A DNA stretch of 62,352 nucleotides from Syntrophaceae bacterium UBA2210 (lineage in GTDB: Bacteria; Desulfobacterota; Syntrophia; Syntrophales; UBA2210): positions 153 through 62,504 of the forward strand of contig DCUQ01000042.1 in assembly GCA_002327865.1 (NCBI GenBank), given 5' to 3'. The notes beneath the pieces are model-generated. The model was not told the origin of the DNA, searched no databases, and was given only the letters and a program-made list of their open reading frames with translations. Position numbers and translations under genes: made by a program. Positions within the stretch are counted from its first letter, which is position 1. Each line of letters opens with the position of its first letter. Positions 26,488 through 36,299 of the stretch are shown here, one piece after another.

Positions 26488-29400
26488 ATGAAATATTCCG
26501 ATTTCGTTCATCTCCATGTACATACGCAATATAGTCTTCTCGACGGCGCGATACGCCTAGACGATCTCTTTGCGAAGGCAAAGGAATACAATATGTCTTC
26601 CATTGCCATGACCGACCATGGCAACATGTTCGGTACCATAGACTTCTATCAGAAAGCCTACAAGTCTGGTGTAAAACCTGTTATCGGATCAGAACTTTAC
26701 GTCGCTTCCGGAAGCAGGTTTAACAAGAATGATGGAACCCGTCATCTTGTTGTCCTCGCCAGAAACACAAAGGGATACAAAAACCTGATGAGGCTTACAT
26801 CCGCCGGATACCTCGAGGGATTTTACTACAAACCGCGTGTCGACAAGGAAATGCTGGCCCTCCACAGCGAGGGGCTTATCTGCATGAGCGCTTGCCTCAA
26901 CGGTGAGATCGCCCATCTTCTGTTGAACGGAAATCGCGATGCGGCGGAAAGGGCAGCCGAGGAGTATCGCGAGATGTTCGGAGAGGGCAATTTCTACCTT
27001 GAGATCATGGAGAATGGTCTCAGCGAACAGAAAATCGTTAACCGGCAACTAGTCGAAATGGGAGCGAAACTTTCCATCCCGATGGTCGCCACCAACGATT
27101 GCCACTACCTCAATCGTGAGGATGCCCAGGCCCACGAGATCCTTCTGTGTATACAGACCGGAACGACCATTGAAGATGAGAAAAGGATGCGCTTCAAGAC
27201 GGACGAGTTCTATTTTAAATCTCCCGATGAGATGAAGGAAAGCTTTAGCTATTGCCCCGAAGCCATTGCGAATACAGTAGAAATAGCCGAAAAGTGCAAT
27301 CTTATCCTGGACCTGGATAACCAGTTTTTCCTTCCCCATTACGAGACAAAGAAAGGGCTTTCGCAGGAAGATTACCTGGCTCAACTGGCACGTGAAGGAC
27401 TGGAACGTCTGATGCCCGCCATCATCGAGAACGCGGGTGATAATGCAGATGATACGGAAAAACTATACAAGAAGAGGCTGGAATCAGAGTTGGAGATAAT
27501 CAATTCCATGGAATTCCCGGGATATTTCCTGATTGTTTCCGATTTTGTCAACTACTCGAAAAAGAGGAATATACCGGTCGGTCCCGGAAGAGGATCTGCG
27601 GCAGGCAGCCTTGTGGCCTACGCGCTGGGTATCACGAATATAGACCCGATTCGCTACGGTCTTTTTTTCGAGAGATTTTTAAACCCCAGCAGAAGGAGCA
27701 TGCCCGACATAGACATCGATTTCTGCATGGAAGGACGGGACGAGATCATCCGTTATGTTACCGAAAAATACGGAAGTGACCAGGTCGCACAGATCATCAC
27801 ATTCGGCAAGATGCAGGCAAAAGGGGTGGTCAGGGATGTCGGGCGAGCGCTTAACATGCCCTACGGTGAAGTCGATACGATCGCCAAGATGATCCCCAAC
27901 ACACTGGGAATCTCGATTCAGGATGCTATCAAGAATGAGCCGCGTCTCGCCGCGGAACAAAAGAAGAACGAGAAGGTTCGGAAACTCCTAGATCTTTCCC
28001 GTTCTCTCGAAGGTTTAAACCGTCATGCTTCCACGCACGCGGCCGGAGTGGTTATATCCGACGTACCTCTTGTAGAGCGGGTTCCTCTCTACAAAAGCCC
28101 GAATAACGACGATATCGTTACACAGTACTCGATGAACGATTTGCAGAGCGTTGGTCTGACAAAGTTCGATTTTCTGGGACTCAGAACGCTCACCGTCATC
28201 AGGGATGCGGTGAAATTCATCAGAGAGGGCAGAGGGGAAGTGGATTTTTCGATAGAATCGATTAACCTCGATGATGAATGTACCTACAGATTGCTGGCAA
28301 AAGGGCAAACGGACGGAGTTTTCCAGCTTGAAAGCGCCGGGATGAAAGATCTGCTTGTAAACATAAAGCCGGACTGTATCGAGGATATTATAGCTTTAAT
28401 CTCTCTTTACCGGCCTGGTCCGATGACCATGATCCCCGATTTCATAGCAAGAAAACAGGGCAGACAGAAGATTGTTTACGAAGACCCGCGTCTCGAAGAC
28501 ATACTTAAAGAGACATACGGTACGATAATATATCAGGAACAGGTAATGCAGATCGCCGGCGCGGTCGGAGGTTACAGCATGGCGGATGCGGACAACCTGC
28601 GACGCGCCATGAGTAAGAAAAAAGCGTCCGCGATGGAAAAGGAGAGCCCCAAATTTATTGCCGGCGCAAAGAAAAACAAGATTCCTGAGACAAAAGCAAA
28701 AAAAATATGGGATCAGATGGAAACGTTCGCCGGTTACGGTTTCAATAAATCCCACAGCACCGCATACACTATGATCTCCTTTCAGACGGCATATCTAAAG
28801 GCTCATTATCCCGTGGAATTCATGACTGCGCTGCTTACCAGTGAAAAAACCAACAGGGACAATATCGTAAAATATATAAGCAGTTGCAGGGACATGGGGA
28901 TCGGTGTGCTGCCTCCGGACATAAACGAATCGTTCACTGATTTCAGCGTCGCGGGGAGCAATATCAGGTTCGGCCTTTCAGCCGTCAAAAATGTCGGTAG
29001 TGGGGCTGTTGATTCCATAATATTTACAAGGACATCGGAAGGAAAGTTCACGTCGTTTCACGATTTCTGCGACAGAGTTGACATGTATAAAGTCAACAAG
29101 AAGGTTATAGAAAGTCTGATCAAGTGCGGCGCATTCGATTCTCTCGAGAAAAACAGATGTCGTCTGATGGAGGGATATGAAGATATCGCGCTTGCCGCGC
29201 AAAAGCGCAACAGAGACAGGATTAACGGTCAGACCAGCCTTTTTGAACAATCCGGGATAGCGAACACGGTTCAGCCGAGTCTTCCCGATGTTCCGGAATG
29301 GGAACATGACCTCATGTTATCCTATGAGAAAGAGATGCTGGGATTCTATGTAACCGGTCATCCTCTATTGAAATACGCAGAGCGTCTCAAGACGGTCGTG

Positions 29401-29937
29401 GATAGCGATTCCGTAACGCTGTCGGAAAAGCAGGATGGGAGTACCGTATCGGTTGCAGGAGTGGTAAGCAATGTACGTGAAGTAACAACGAAGAAAAGAG
29501 ATACAATGGCTTATTTAACCATTGAAGATATGAAGGGTTTTATTACCGTCGTCGTCTTTGCCGATCTCTACAGAGACAAGCTGTTCGTGATCAACGGCGA
29601 AGACCCGCTTTATATAAAGGGGCGTCTCGATATCGGTGACGAGGGAGGCAAGATTGTGGCCTCCGAAATAACTACCGTTGAAGAAGCGATGAAAAATCCT
29701 TTCTCATCCGTGCATTTTACGATCGACACTGAAAAATCCGACAGGGAAACCATAGAAGCGCTTAAAGCGATCCTTGACAGGAGGAGAGGTTCCAATACTG
29801 GTTATATACATTTACGTTCAACAAACGGCACCGAAACCGTCATCTCGCTCGGGAAGGATGCGGGGGTCGATATCTCGGAAGATACAAGAAAAGAGGCAGA
29901 TGAACTTCTCGGTCCCGGTTCGACATGGTTTGTGTAG
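26488..29937 (+). CDS. dnaE: DNA polymerase III alpha subunit
   Basis: 1149 residues, the normal DnaE1 length. The PHP domain starts HLHVHTQYSLLDG. The polymerase active site has D407 and D409 in PDIDIDF, and NRHASTHAAGVVIS and SHSTAYTMISFQTAYLKAHYP mark the palm and fingers. The C-terminus holds the helix-hairpin-helix and an OB domain (about 985-1070). Main replicative polymerase. The UPF0280 gene starts right at its stop. Confidence 0.97.
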   Translation: MKYSDFVHLHVHTQYSLLDGAIRLDDLFAKAKEYNMSSIAMTDHGNMFGTIDFYQKAYKSGVKPVIGSELYVASGSRFNKNDGTRHLVVLARNTKGYKNLMRLTSAGYLEGFYYKPRVDKEMLALHSEGLICMSACLNGEIAHLLLNGNRDAAERAAEEYREMFGEGNFYLEIMENGLSEQKIVNRQLVEMGAKLSIPMVATNDCHYLNREDAQAHEILLCIQTGTTIEDEKRMRFKTDEFYFKSPDEMKESFSYCPEAIANTVEIAEKCNLILDLDNQFFLPHYETKKGLSQEDYLAQLAREGLERLMPAIIENAGDNADDTEKLYKKRLESELEIINSMEFPGYFLIVSDFVNYSKKRNIPVGPGRGSAAGSLVAYALGITNIDPIRYGLFFERFLNPSRRSMPDIDIDFCMEGRDEIIRYVTEKYGSDQVAQIITFGKMQAKGVVRDVGRALNMPYGEVDTIAKMIPNTLGISIQDAIKNEPRLAAEQKKNEKVRKLLDLSRSLEGLNRHASTHAAGVVISDVPLVERVPLYKSPNNDDIVTQYSMNDLQSVGLTKFDFLGLRTLTVIRDAVKFIREGRGEVDFSIESINLDDECTYRLLAKGQTDGVFQLESAGMKDLLVNIKPDCIEDIIALISLYRPGPMTMIPDFIARKQGRQKIVYEDPRLEDILKETYGTIIYQEQVMQIAGAVGGYSMADADNLRRAMSKKKASAMEKESPKFIAGAKKNKIPETKAKKIWDQMETFAGYGFNKSHSTAYTMISFQTAYLKAHYPVEFMTALLTSEKTNRDNIVKYISSCRDMGIGVLPPDINESFTDFSVAGSNIRFGLSAVKNVGSGAVDSIIFTRTSEGKFTSFHDFCDRVDMYKVNKKVIESLIKCGAFDSLEKNRCRLMEGYEDIALAAQKRNRDRINGQTSLFEQSGIANTVQPSLPDVPEWEHDLMLSYEKEMLGFYVTGHPLLKYAERLKTVVDSDSVTLSEKQDGSTVSVAGVVSNVREVTTKKRDTMAYLTIEDMKGFITVVVFADLYRDKLFVINGEDPLYIKGRLDIGDEGGKIVASEITTVEEAMKNPFSSVHFTIDTEKSDRETIEALKAILDRRRGSNTGYIHLRSTNGTETVISLGKDAGVDISEDTRKEADELLGPGSTWFV

Positions 29938-30672
29938 GTGTACGAACAGATGGAATACCGCGAGCGAACCTATAGAAACAGGATTTCAAAAAGGGATCTT
30001 ACATTTTTTCAGGTGCGGATAAAAGAAACGGATCTCTATATAGGCGCGGAGTGTGATTGCAGAGACGCGGCGATAGAGTCCATACACAGGCACAGGGATT
30101 TTCTGGAAACTTACATAAGGCACAATCCTCCCTTCATGCACTCCATGACACCGGTTGAAACAGATGCGTTCGCGCCGGCCATAATAAGGGAAATGACGGA
30201 TGCCTCCCGCCGTTGTGGTGTCGGTCCCATGGCCTCCGTAGCGGGAGCGATCGCACGGAATGTCGGACTGGATCTTATAAAATATTCGGACAACATAATA
30301 ATAGAAAACGGGGGCGACATATTCCTGAAACTCATGGATCAGCATGCCGTAATAGGGATATTTGCCGGAGATTCCCCGCTCAGTTATAAGGTTTCCATAA
30401 AGATAAAGTGTGCGGGAGTTCCGGTCGGCGTCTGTACCTCATCGGGGACAGTCGGCCATTCCCTGAGTTTCGGAAAGGCCGACGCGGTATGCGTAACGTC
30501 ACCGTCGGCGACACTGGCCGATGCCGCGGCGACAGCCGTCTGTAACCGCGTAAAGAAGGCGGGTGATGTGAAAAAAGCACTCGACTTCGGACTGCGAATC
30601 GAAGGGGTAACGGGTGTATTGATCATAATGGGTGACAGGCTGGGAATATCCGGAGATATCGAACTTGTATAG
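29938..30672 (+). CDS. UPF0280 family protein
   Basis: 244 residues from a GTG that follows the dnaE stop directly; an ATG at 29950 with AGGTG upstream is as likely. The family pattern includes YRERTYRNRI, GVGPMASVAGAIA, IENGGDIFL and CTSSGTVGHSLSFGKADAV. This last stretch resembles the FMN-transferase/ApbE fold group. In methanogens relatives lie near methanogenesis genes; here only dnaE and a patatin are adjacent. Biochemical role unknown. Confidence 0.85.
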   Translation: MYEQMEYRERTYRNRISKRDLTFFQVRIKETDLYIGAECDCRDAAIESIHRHRDFLETYIRHNPPFMHSMTPVETDAFAPAIIREMTDASRRCGVGPMASVAGAIARNVGLDLIKYSDNIIIENGGDIFLKLMDQHAVIGIFAGDSPLSYKVSIKIKCAGVPVGVCTSSGTVGHSLSFGKADAVCVTSPSATLADAAATAVCNRVKKAGDVKKALDFGLRIEGVTGVLIIMGDRLGISGDIELV

Positions 30673-30691
30673 CGGACAAGAGAGGTCCGTC

Positions 30692-31627
30692 ATGACAAAG
30701 ACAAGAAAGATCGGATTGGCGTTAGGCAGCGGCTCGGCTCGTGGCTGGTCTCACATCGGTGTAATAAAGGGTTTGCGGGAAGAGGGAATACCCATAGACA
30801 TCGTGTGCGGGACATCGATAGGATCTATCGTCGGCGGAGTAATGGCCGCAGGTAATCTGGACCAGCTTGATGCATGGGCACGGGAACTCTCATGGTCGGA
30901 TGTTATCGGATTCATGGACGTGATGTTTCCCCGATCCGGTTTTATCGAGGGAGAAAGGATCATAAGATTTTTCAGAAAAAACTTTACGGATTCTAATATC
31001 GAAGATCTTCCCATGCCGTTCGCCGCTGTTGCCACGGACCTGATATCGGGACGTGAGGTGTGGCTTAAGAAAGGATCTCTGATGAACGCCCTGCGTGCGA
31101 GTATATCGATGCCGGGTATATTTACGCCCTTTAAACACGGTGAACGGTGGCTCGTGGACGGCGGCCTGGTAAATCCGGTCCCCGTGTCCCTGTGCCGGGC
31201 CATGGGAGCCGATATCGTCATAGCTGTTAATCTTAATTCCTGCCTTATCGGAAGACATGAACCACGGAAAGACTCGCGCAGGGAAACATCCGAAAGAAAA
31301 GGGGAGACAAAAAGTAAATTTCGGCAACAGCTTACGGCTTATCTGGACAATACGATGGAGAAGGGCAGATCTTTCATCCCGTCCGGGTTTGGATCGGGAG
31401 GCAGGGATCGCAGCCCCTCGATTTTTGAGGTCATGGCAACATCCACAAATATAATGCAGGATCGCATAACGCGACAGAGACTTTCGGGAGATCCACCCGA
31501 TATAACGATATCGCCGCGTCTTGGACATATAGGCCTTCTTGAATTTCACCGTGCGGACGAGATCATAAGAGAGGGGAAACACTCGCTGGAATTGATGCTT
31601 CCACTGCTGAGGGATATCCTGATGTAG
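30692..31627 (+). CDS. Patatin-like phospholipase (RssA type)
   Basis: 311 residues from ATG at 30692; the frame overlaps the previous gene if read further upstream. Oxyanion loop GSGSARG (11-17), nucleophile S42 in GTSIG and the partner D156 in DGG form the Ser-Asp dyad. There is no signal peptide. It is expected to hydrolyse acyl ester bonds of phospholipids in the cytoplasm or at the inner membrane. Confidence 0.9.
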   Translation: MTKTRKIGLALGSGSARGWSHIGVIKGLREEGIPIDIVCGTSIGSIVGGVMAAGNLDQLDAWARELSWSDVIGFMDVMFPRSGFIEGERIIRFFRKNFTDSNIEDLPMPFAAVATDLISGREVWLKKGSLMNALRASISMPGIFTPFKHGERWLVDGGLVNPVPVSLCRAMGADIVIAVNLNSCLIGRHEPRKDSRRETSERKGETKSKFRQQLTAYLDNTMEKGRSFIPSGFGSGGRDRSPSIFEVMATSTNIMQDRITRQRLSGDPPDITISPRLGHIGLLEFHRADEIIREGKHSLELMLPLLRDILM

Positions 31628-31677
31628 CCCGGAATGAGCTTTTTACACAGACAGAACGTGAAAAAATATTCTTTAAT

Positions 31678-32592
31678 CTAATCGTCATCTTCTTCCATGT
31701 AAGCGATTTTTTTCCGCTTCAAAAGTTTGAAAAACGCAAAAATCGTTACCAGAGCCGTGAGAAAAAAGAGTGTTCCATAAAGATTGTCGCTCAGCCAGGT
31801 AACCCAGATAATCTTTTTGTTAAGGCTGGCATGCCACTTCTCTTCCAGTTCGTCGAGAGGGATTGAAATACTCGCCGGGACTGCCGTGTCGATCGTATCT
31901 CCGTTTCGCAGGTTACGCAGTATGTCGAGTATGGCTCCGATTCCGTACTCACCGACTATATATTCAACCAGGCTTTTACTTTCATCATAAGCCAGGAGAA
32001 GAGCGTCCCTGCTTCCGGGGAACCGTTCCGTCAGATCGCCGATCGGAATATAATTCCCCGTCAAAGATACCCGGGAAAGGACGGAATCGCTCCTGTCCAT
32101 TATTATTTCCGCCATCCCGTTACTTACCCACTGAGCAATGCCTTCATCGAGCCATTTCGGCAGTTTTCCCTCCGGGACATATTGATGCAGCAGAAGGTGG
32201 CATAACTCGTGTTTCAGCGTCGTCCCGAGGGTAAAAGGAGATATGTTCATCCTGGAATAGTCGATAAAAATGGATTTTTTCTCGGGTATGGCACACGCTA
32301 CGATAAGATCGTTCCGCACTATTTCCCGGAATGTTTCCCTGTCTTTAATGAGTAGTACCGTCGGTTCGTAGTGCAGTTTCCATCGCAGCGTGTTTTCGAG
32401 TTCCGTGATTAATCCCGGATAGATATCAATCACTTCCATCGCGGCTTTCTTCAACGGTTCCTCGAATAAAACAATTACGCCGCTTCCCCTGATCTGAACG
32501 ACCTGTTCTCCGTAAAGGAGGCATGGAAAGATGAACGGAGAAAGAAACATAGAGAGCAGAACAATCCGTTTAATTTTCCCCATCGGGCACAC
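31678..32592 (-). CDS. Membrane-anchored M1-like/peptidase MA metallopeptidase
   Basis: 304 residues. Signal peptide at 1-28, zinc motif HELCH (128-132) with the third ligand E150 in WLDEGIAQW, the gluzincin pattern. One C-terminal membrane segment lies at about 266-290, followed by a KKRKK basic stretch, so the catalytic domain is outside the cytoplasm. It follows the Mla-linked lipoprotein gene with five bases between, and so is the last gene of that operon. Target unknown. Confidence 0.8.
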   Translation of the reverse strand: MCPMGKIKRIVLLSMFLSPFIFPCLLYGEQVVQIRGSGVIVLFEEPLKKAAMEVIDIYPGLITELENTLRWKLHYEPTVLLIKDRETFREIVRNDLIVACAIPEKKSIFIDYSRMNISPFTLGTTLKHELCHLLLHQYVPEGKLPKWLDEGIAQWVSNGMAEIIMDRSDSVLSRVSLTGNYIPIGDLTERFPGSRDALLLAYDESKSLVEYIVGEYGIGAILDILRNLRNGDTIDTAVPASISIPLDELEEKWHASLNKKIIWVTWLSDNLYGTLFFLTALVTIFAFFKLLKRKKIAYMEEDDD

Positions 32593-32597
32593 CGCTT

Positions 32598-33218
32598 CTA
32601 TTTTTCAATGGCTTTATAGATATCTTTTATTATTTCCCCCGAGAGGGAGGAGACGGCTTTGCTCATGCCCCGGGCGAGTCCCCCGGGTGTCCGGCTTTCG
32701 AGTGTTTCTGAGGTCTGGTAGTTTTTCTGGAACAACACGCCGCTTATCAGATTTTCAGATTCCCTGTCCACCAGTGTGATATTCAGCCTCAGGAGCGCTT
32801 TTCCCGGATTCTCTTCGTACAGGCCGGTAAAAGCTTCCACATAACCCTCGAGTAGAAACCTTGCGTTTTCATAATTGTAACAGGAGAATACGGCACGGAA
32901 CATGCCCGAAACCCGCAGGTCGCGCAGCAGACAGTCAGTCAGCATATCACCCGGATTCGTCCTCCAATAGTGATAGTTATATGCTTCGCGTTTGAATGGG
33001 GCGGGTTTATAAAACATCGAACGGCAGTTTAAATGGCGGGCCACGGAGAATCTCGCCACCGTTATCGATTCATCTATGGCAGAAAGGCTTTCGTATACGG
33101 ACGGAGGATATTCGATGACATACTGCTCCGTCACCGGGGTGGGACCGCCACCTCCTATACATCCGGAAAGTATAGCAACAACGGTAAGTACCGTCATAAC
33201 CATAAAGAAACGCTTCAT
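32598..33218 (-). CDS. ABC-transporter auxiliary lipoprotein (PqiC/LptE-like)
   Basis: 206 residues. Signal peptide with lipobox LSGC (Cys20), then a domain of the ABC-type transport auxiliary lipoprotein family: TEQYVIEYPPS, then ITVARFSVA, and a repeat of strand-helix elements up to SLSGEIIKDIYKAIEK. In the Mla/Pqi/Let systems such lipoproteins sit on the outer membrane opposite the MCE protein. It lies 34 bases downstream of mlaD. Confidence 0.75.
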   Translation of the reverse strand: MKRFFMVMTVLTVVAILSGCIGGGGPTPVTEQYVIEYPPSVYESLSAIDESITVARFSVARHLNCRSMFYKPAPFKREAYNYHYWRTNPGDMLTDCLLRDLRVSGMFRAVFSCYNYENARFLLEGYVEAFTGLYEENPGKALLRLNITLVDRESENLISGVLFQKNYQTSETLESRTPGGLARGMSKAVSSLSGEIIKDIYKAIEK

Positions 33219-33252
33219 ATTTTTATCTTCTCCTCTTCCGGCTGATAAGTTC

Positions 33253-34176
33253 TTATTCCGTCTCTCTCGGAGGAACCGGGCTACTGTTAATCAGGTCCGA
33301 CGGACGCGCGCTGAGACGCTTCATGAGTTCCTCCAGCGTTTCCGACGCACGACGGAGATTTTCACTGGTTTCACGAATCTCCATCGCTGTCAGACTCGCC
33401 TGTTTTTCCATATTGTTAATGATATTTCCGGCCTTCCCAGCCGTCTCCGCGAGATTCATTGAATCCAGTGCGCTGCGTATCAAGGCTATAGTCTCTCTCG
33501 CCTCGACAAGTGTCATTCTCGCTTCCTCAAGAAGATCCGGAGCGCTTTCTTTCGCGAACAGGTCTTCGAACCGCGAGGAAATACCGTCGAGATTTTCGGC
33601 TGTGGATTCAAGGGTTGCGATTATCTTATCTATCCTTTTGTCGGTTAGAAGATTCCCCGCCGCGCCGACAGTGAACCTCAGTTGATCCGATATCCCTGTA
33701 AAATCGATTAGTTTAAATTTTTCGATAACGGTATCGATTCCTGAAAGCAGGGCTTTTATCTCGGAAGGACGCGAATGAATTACGGGATGTCTGGCTCGAA
33801 ACCCTATCTCCTTAACAGAATCGGAAGGTCTTCTGCTATCCATTTCTACGATGACCAGGCCGGTTATGCCGACGGCTTTCAACTGGGTTACGACATCGCG
33901 CGGCAGGTCTCCCTTGAGATCTATCTTCATTAGGACTTCGACAAGTTTGTTGTCGGGGGCGACCCTGATATCTTCCACGATGCCGACGTCGACTCCCCGG
34001 TATCTGACCGGGGAATTCACCTTGAGTCCCTGCACGGATTCATCGAAATAGGAGACGTACAGACTGCCTCCGCTGAAATATTTGGAGGCGCTTACCCAGA
34101 CAATAGCACCGGCGCCGATAAAGATACCTGCGGTTATAAAAAGTCCTATCATGAAATTAGATGTTTTTCTTTGCAC
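33253..34176 (-). CDS. mlaD: MCE/MlaD-type phospholipid-binding protein
   Basis: 307 residues from a GTG at 34176 that follows GAGAGGTG; the stop of mlaF lies two bases upstream. One membrane segment (8-29) anchors an MCE domain (about 38-115: YVSYFDESVQGLKVNSPVRYRGVDVG). The remaining 180 residues are helical and rich in Ala, Leu and Arg, like the periplasmic tunnel helices of long MCE proteins. It should bind lipid in the periplasm and dock on MlaE. Confidence 0.92.
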   Translation of the reverse strand: MQRKTSNFMIGLFITAGIFIGAGAIVWVSASKYFSGGSLYVSYFDESVQGLKVNSPVRYRGVDVGIVEDIRVAPDNKLVEVLMKIDLKGDLPRDVVTQLKAVGITGLVIVEMDSRRPSDSVKEIGFRARHPVIHSRPSEIKALLSGIDTVIEKFKLIDFTGISDQLRFTVGAAGNLLTDKRIDKIIATLESTAENLDGISSRFEDLFAKESAPDLLEEARMTLVEARETIALIRSALDSMNLAETAGKAGNIINNMEKQASLTAMEIRETSENLRRASETLEELMKRLSARPSDLINSSPVPPRETE

Positions 34177-34177
34177 G

Positions 34178-34969
34178 TTACACCTCTCGAGGGATTTCGT
34201 TTGACCTGGTTCGGTAAAATTCCCGGGGCTTACCCCCGCCAAAGAATGCCGTAACCCTGGGATCTTTCGAACGATCCCTCAGTTCACGGGGATCTCCCTC
34301 CGCGATGATCCCCCGTGCATCCCTGTCCAGCATGATTACCCTGTGTGCCACGTTAAAGATGGATTCGAGCTGATGGGTAATGATTATCATTGTCGTTCTC
34401 ATGCCGGTATTTATATTCCGAATCAACATATCAATCTCTTCGGATGTGATGGGATCGAGACCCGCCGACGGTTCATCGAGGAAAAGAACGGCAGGGTCCA
34501 TAACCATCGCCCTTGCGATGCCCGCGCGTTTCTTCATTCCGCCTGATAATTCCGAAGGAAGAAGATTTTCACAGGCTTCGAGTTTCACCATCCCAAGTTT
34601 CGCTCTGATGATCATGTCGATAACGGGGGAGGGGAGCGTCGTGTATTCCTTGAGAACGAGGGCCATGTTGTCGTACAGCGTCATGGATCCGAACAGAGCT
34701 CCCGATTGAAAAAGCACACCGGTCTGTTTTCTGAGAGTCTTGAGCTGTTCCTCGTCTTCCGTCGAGGGGTCGATCCCTTTTATCAGTATCCTGCCGCCCG
34801 ATGGTTTCAGAAGACCCGTCATGCATTTGAAGATAGTTGTCTTTCCGCATCCGTTCCCCCCTACGATAGCAAAGATCTCCCCCTCGAAGACATCGAAACT
34901 CACACCTTCAAAGACGATATTATCGCCGTAACTGGCCGCCAGATCTTTTACCGTGACAACAGGTTCCAT
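34178..34969 (-). CDS. mlaF: ABC transporter ATPase MlaF
   Basis: 263 residues. Walker A GGNGCGKT (37-44), signature LSGGMKKRAGIARAM and Walker B VLFLDEPSAGLDP are intact. It powers lipid transfer with MlaE. The gene lies 20 bases downstream of the permease gene and two before mlaD. Confidence 0.94.
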   Translation of the reverse strand: MEPVVTVKDLAASYGDNIVFEGVSFDVFEGEIFAIVGGNGCGKTTIFKCMTGLLKPSGGRILIKGIDPSTEDEEQLKTLRKQTGVLFQSGALFGSMTLYDNMALVLKEYTTLPSPVIDMIIRAKLGMVKLEACENLLPSELSGGMKKRAGIARAMVMDPAVLFLDEPSAGLDPITSEEIDMLIRNINTGMRTTMIIITHQLESIFNVAHRVIMLDRDARGIIAEGDPRELRDRSKDPRVTAFFGGGKPREFYRTRSNEIPREV

Positions 34970-34989
34970 AACGATCGAATTCTCTACAC

Positions 34990-36117
34990 TTATCTGATGT
35001 AATGTATGACAACGGCGAAAATCGAGTCAGCCACGATAATCAGGAATATCGAAGATACAACGGCCGAAGTCGCCGCTATGCCTACGGCTTCCGCGCCTTC
35101 TCCCGTTTCGAACCCCCTGTGGCAGCTGATTCCGCTTATAAGTATCGCAAATACCAGCGCTTTTACGATACCGGATATTATATCGAAAACAGTGATGCTT
35201 TTGATTGTCTGCTGAATATAGGTATAAGGCGTAAGATCCAGTCCCGCAATCCCGACGGCAAGTCCTCCCAGGATACCGAACAGGTCCGCGTATAATGTGA
35301 GAAGCGGGACGGCCACCATGGCCGCAAGCACCTTCGGAATCGCTATGAAGCGCAAAGGATCGAACCCCATAACGGTAAGAGCGTCGATCTCCTCATTTAC
35401 CTTCATTGTTCCTATCTCCGCCGCGAAAGCGGACCCGGACCGTCCGGCGACAAGTATCGCGGTCATAATGGGCCCCAGTTCTCTGACTATTGCGATCGCC
35501 AGGAAGGATGCCACGTATATGTTTGCGCCGAATTGTTCCAGTTGGAGAGAAGACATGAACGCTATAATGAGACCGATAAGAAAACTTATCAGCCCCAGGA
35601 TAGGGAGCCCGTCAACCCCGGCCCGTTTTATATAGAGAAGAACATCGACCCATCGTATGGATAGGGGATGAATGGCAACATACATCAGGGCGTGCAGGAT
35701 CTCCCCGATAAATACCATTATCTCTTTGAAATCATTAAATATTCCTCTTGTCTTAGCAACCAGATCCGTATCACGGTCATAAGCCGAATGAATTTCCTCC
35801 GGAATAATCCCGCGATTGAGAAGATCCATAGTGCTTTTCATTCCGGGGGTCATATCGACAAATTTGAAAGGAATCGATCGTGCCTTTGCGTCGTCTTCCG
35901 TTTTTGCAAGAGCCATGGCGCCCGCGCTGTCCAGAGAACCGACGCCCGAAAGATCGACAGTAAGGCGGGAAGGGGTGTAGGTTTCGAAGATGGACGCGAT
36001 CTCGGCTATCGAGCGCGCTACCGTCTCTATAACCAGAGGACCAGACAGGTACAACGTCACTTCCTGTTCTTTTTTACCTTCGACTCGTATCTCGCAGCGT
36101 TGATCCTGATGCTTCAT
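34990..36117 (-). CDS. mlaE: MlaB-MlaE fusion: STAS domain plus lipid ABC permease
   Basis: 375 residues. The first 105 residues form a STAS domain (VDLSGVGSLDSAGAMALAK, with the serine of the STAS loop), equivalent to MlaB. The rest is the MlaE permease: FGANIYVASFLAIAIVRELGPIMTAILVAGRSGSAFAAEIGTM and then five to six membrane segments to the end. First gene of the operon mlaBE-mlaF-mlaD-lipoprotein-peptidase. The upstream 182 bases hold no gene. Confidence 0.92.
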   Translation of the reverse strand: MKHQDQRCEIRVEGKKEQEVTLYLSGPLVIETVARSIAEIASIFETYTPSRLTVDLSGVGSLDSAGAMALAKTEDDAKARSIPFKFVDMTPGMKSTMDLLNRGIIPEEIHSAYDRDTDLVAKTRGIFNDFKEIMVFIGEILHALMYVAIHPLSIRWVDVLLYIKRAGVDGLPILGLISFLIGLIIAFMSSLQLEQFGANIYVASFLAIAIVRELGPIMTAILVAGRSGSAFAAEIGTMKVNEEIDALTVMGFDPLRFIAIPKVLAAMVAVPLLTLYADLFGILGGLAVGIAGLDLTPYTYIQQTIKSITVFDIISGIVKALVFAILISGISCHRGFETGEGAEAVGIAATSAVVSSIFLIIVADSIFAVVIHYIR

Positions 36118-36299
36118 CGAAAACCCCTGCCTGAAAAGAGGGGACCGATCCCCGGATATGGCTTTTTGACTATCGACAGCACGTTACCGAAGCGAACCGT
36201 AATTAAAGTTTACATAACATATCTTATCGGACGTTAATTTTTTACCGCAAAATGCGGGGTATCCCGCCACTCTGTTCCTATGGCTCAATTGCAGGTGTT

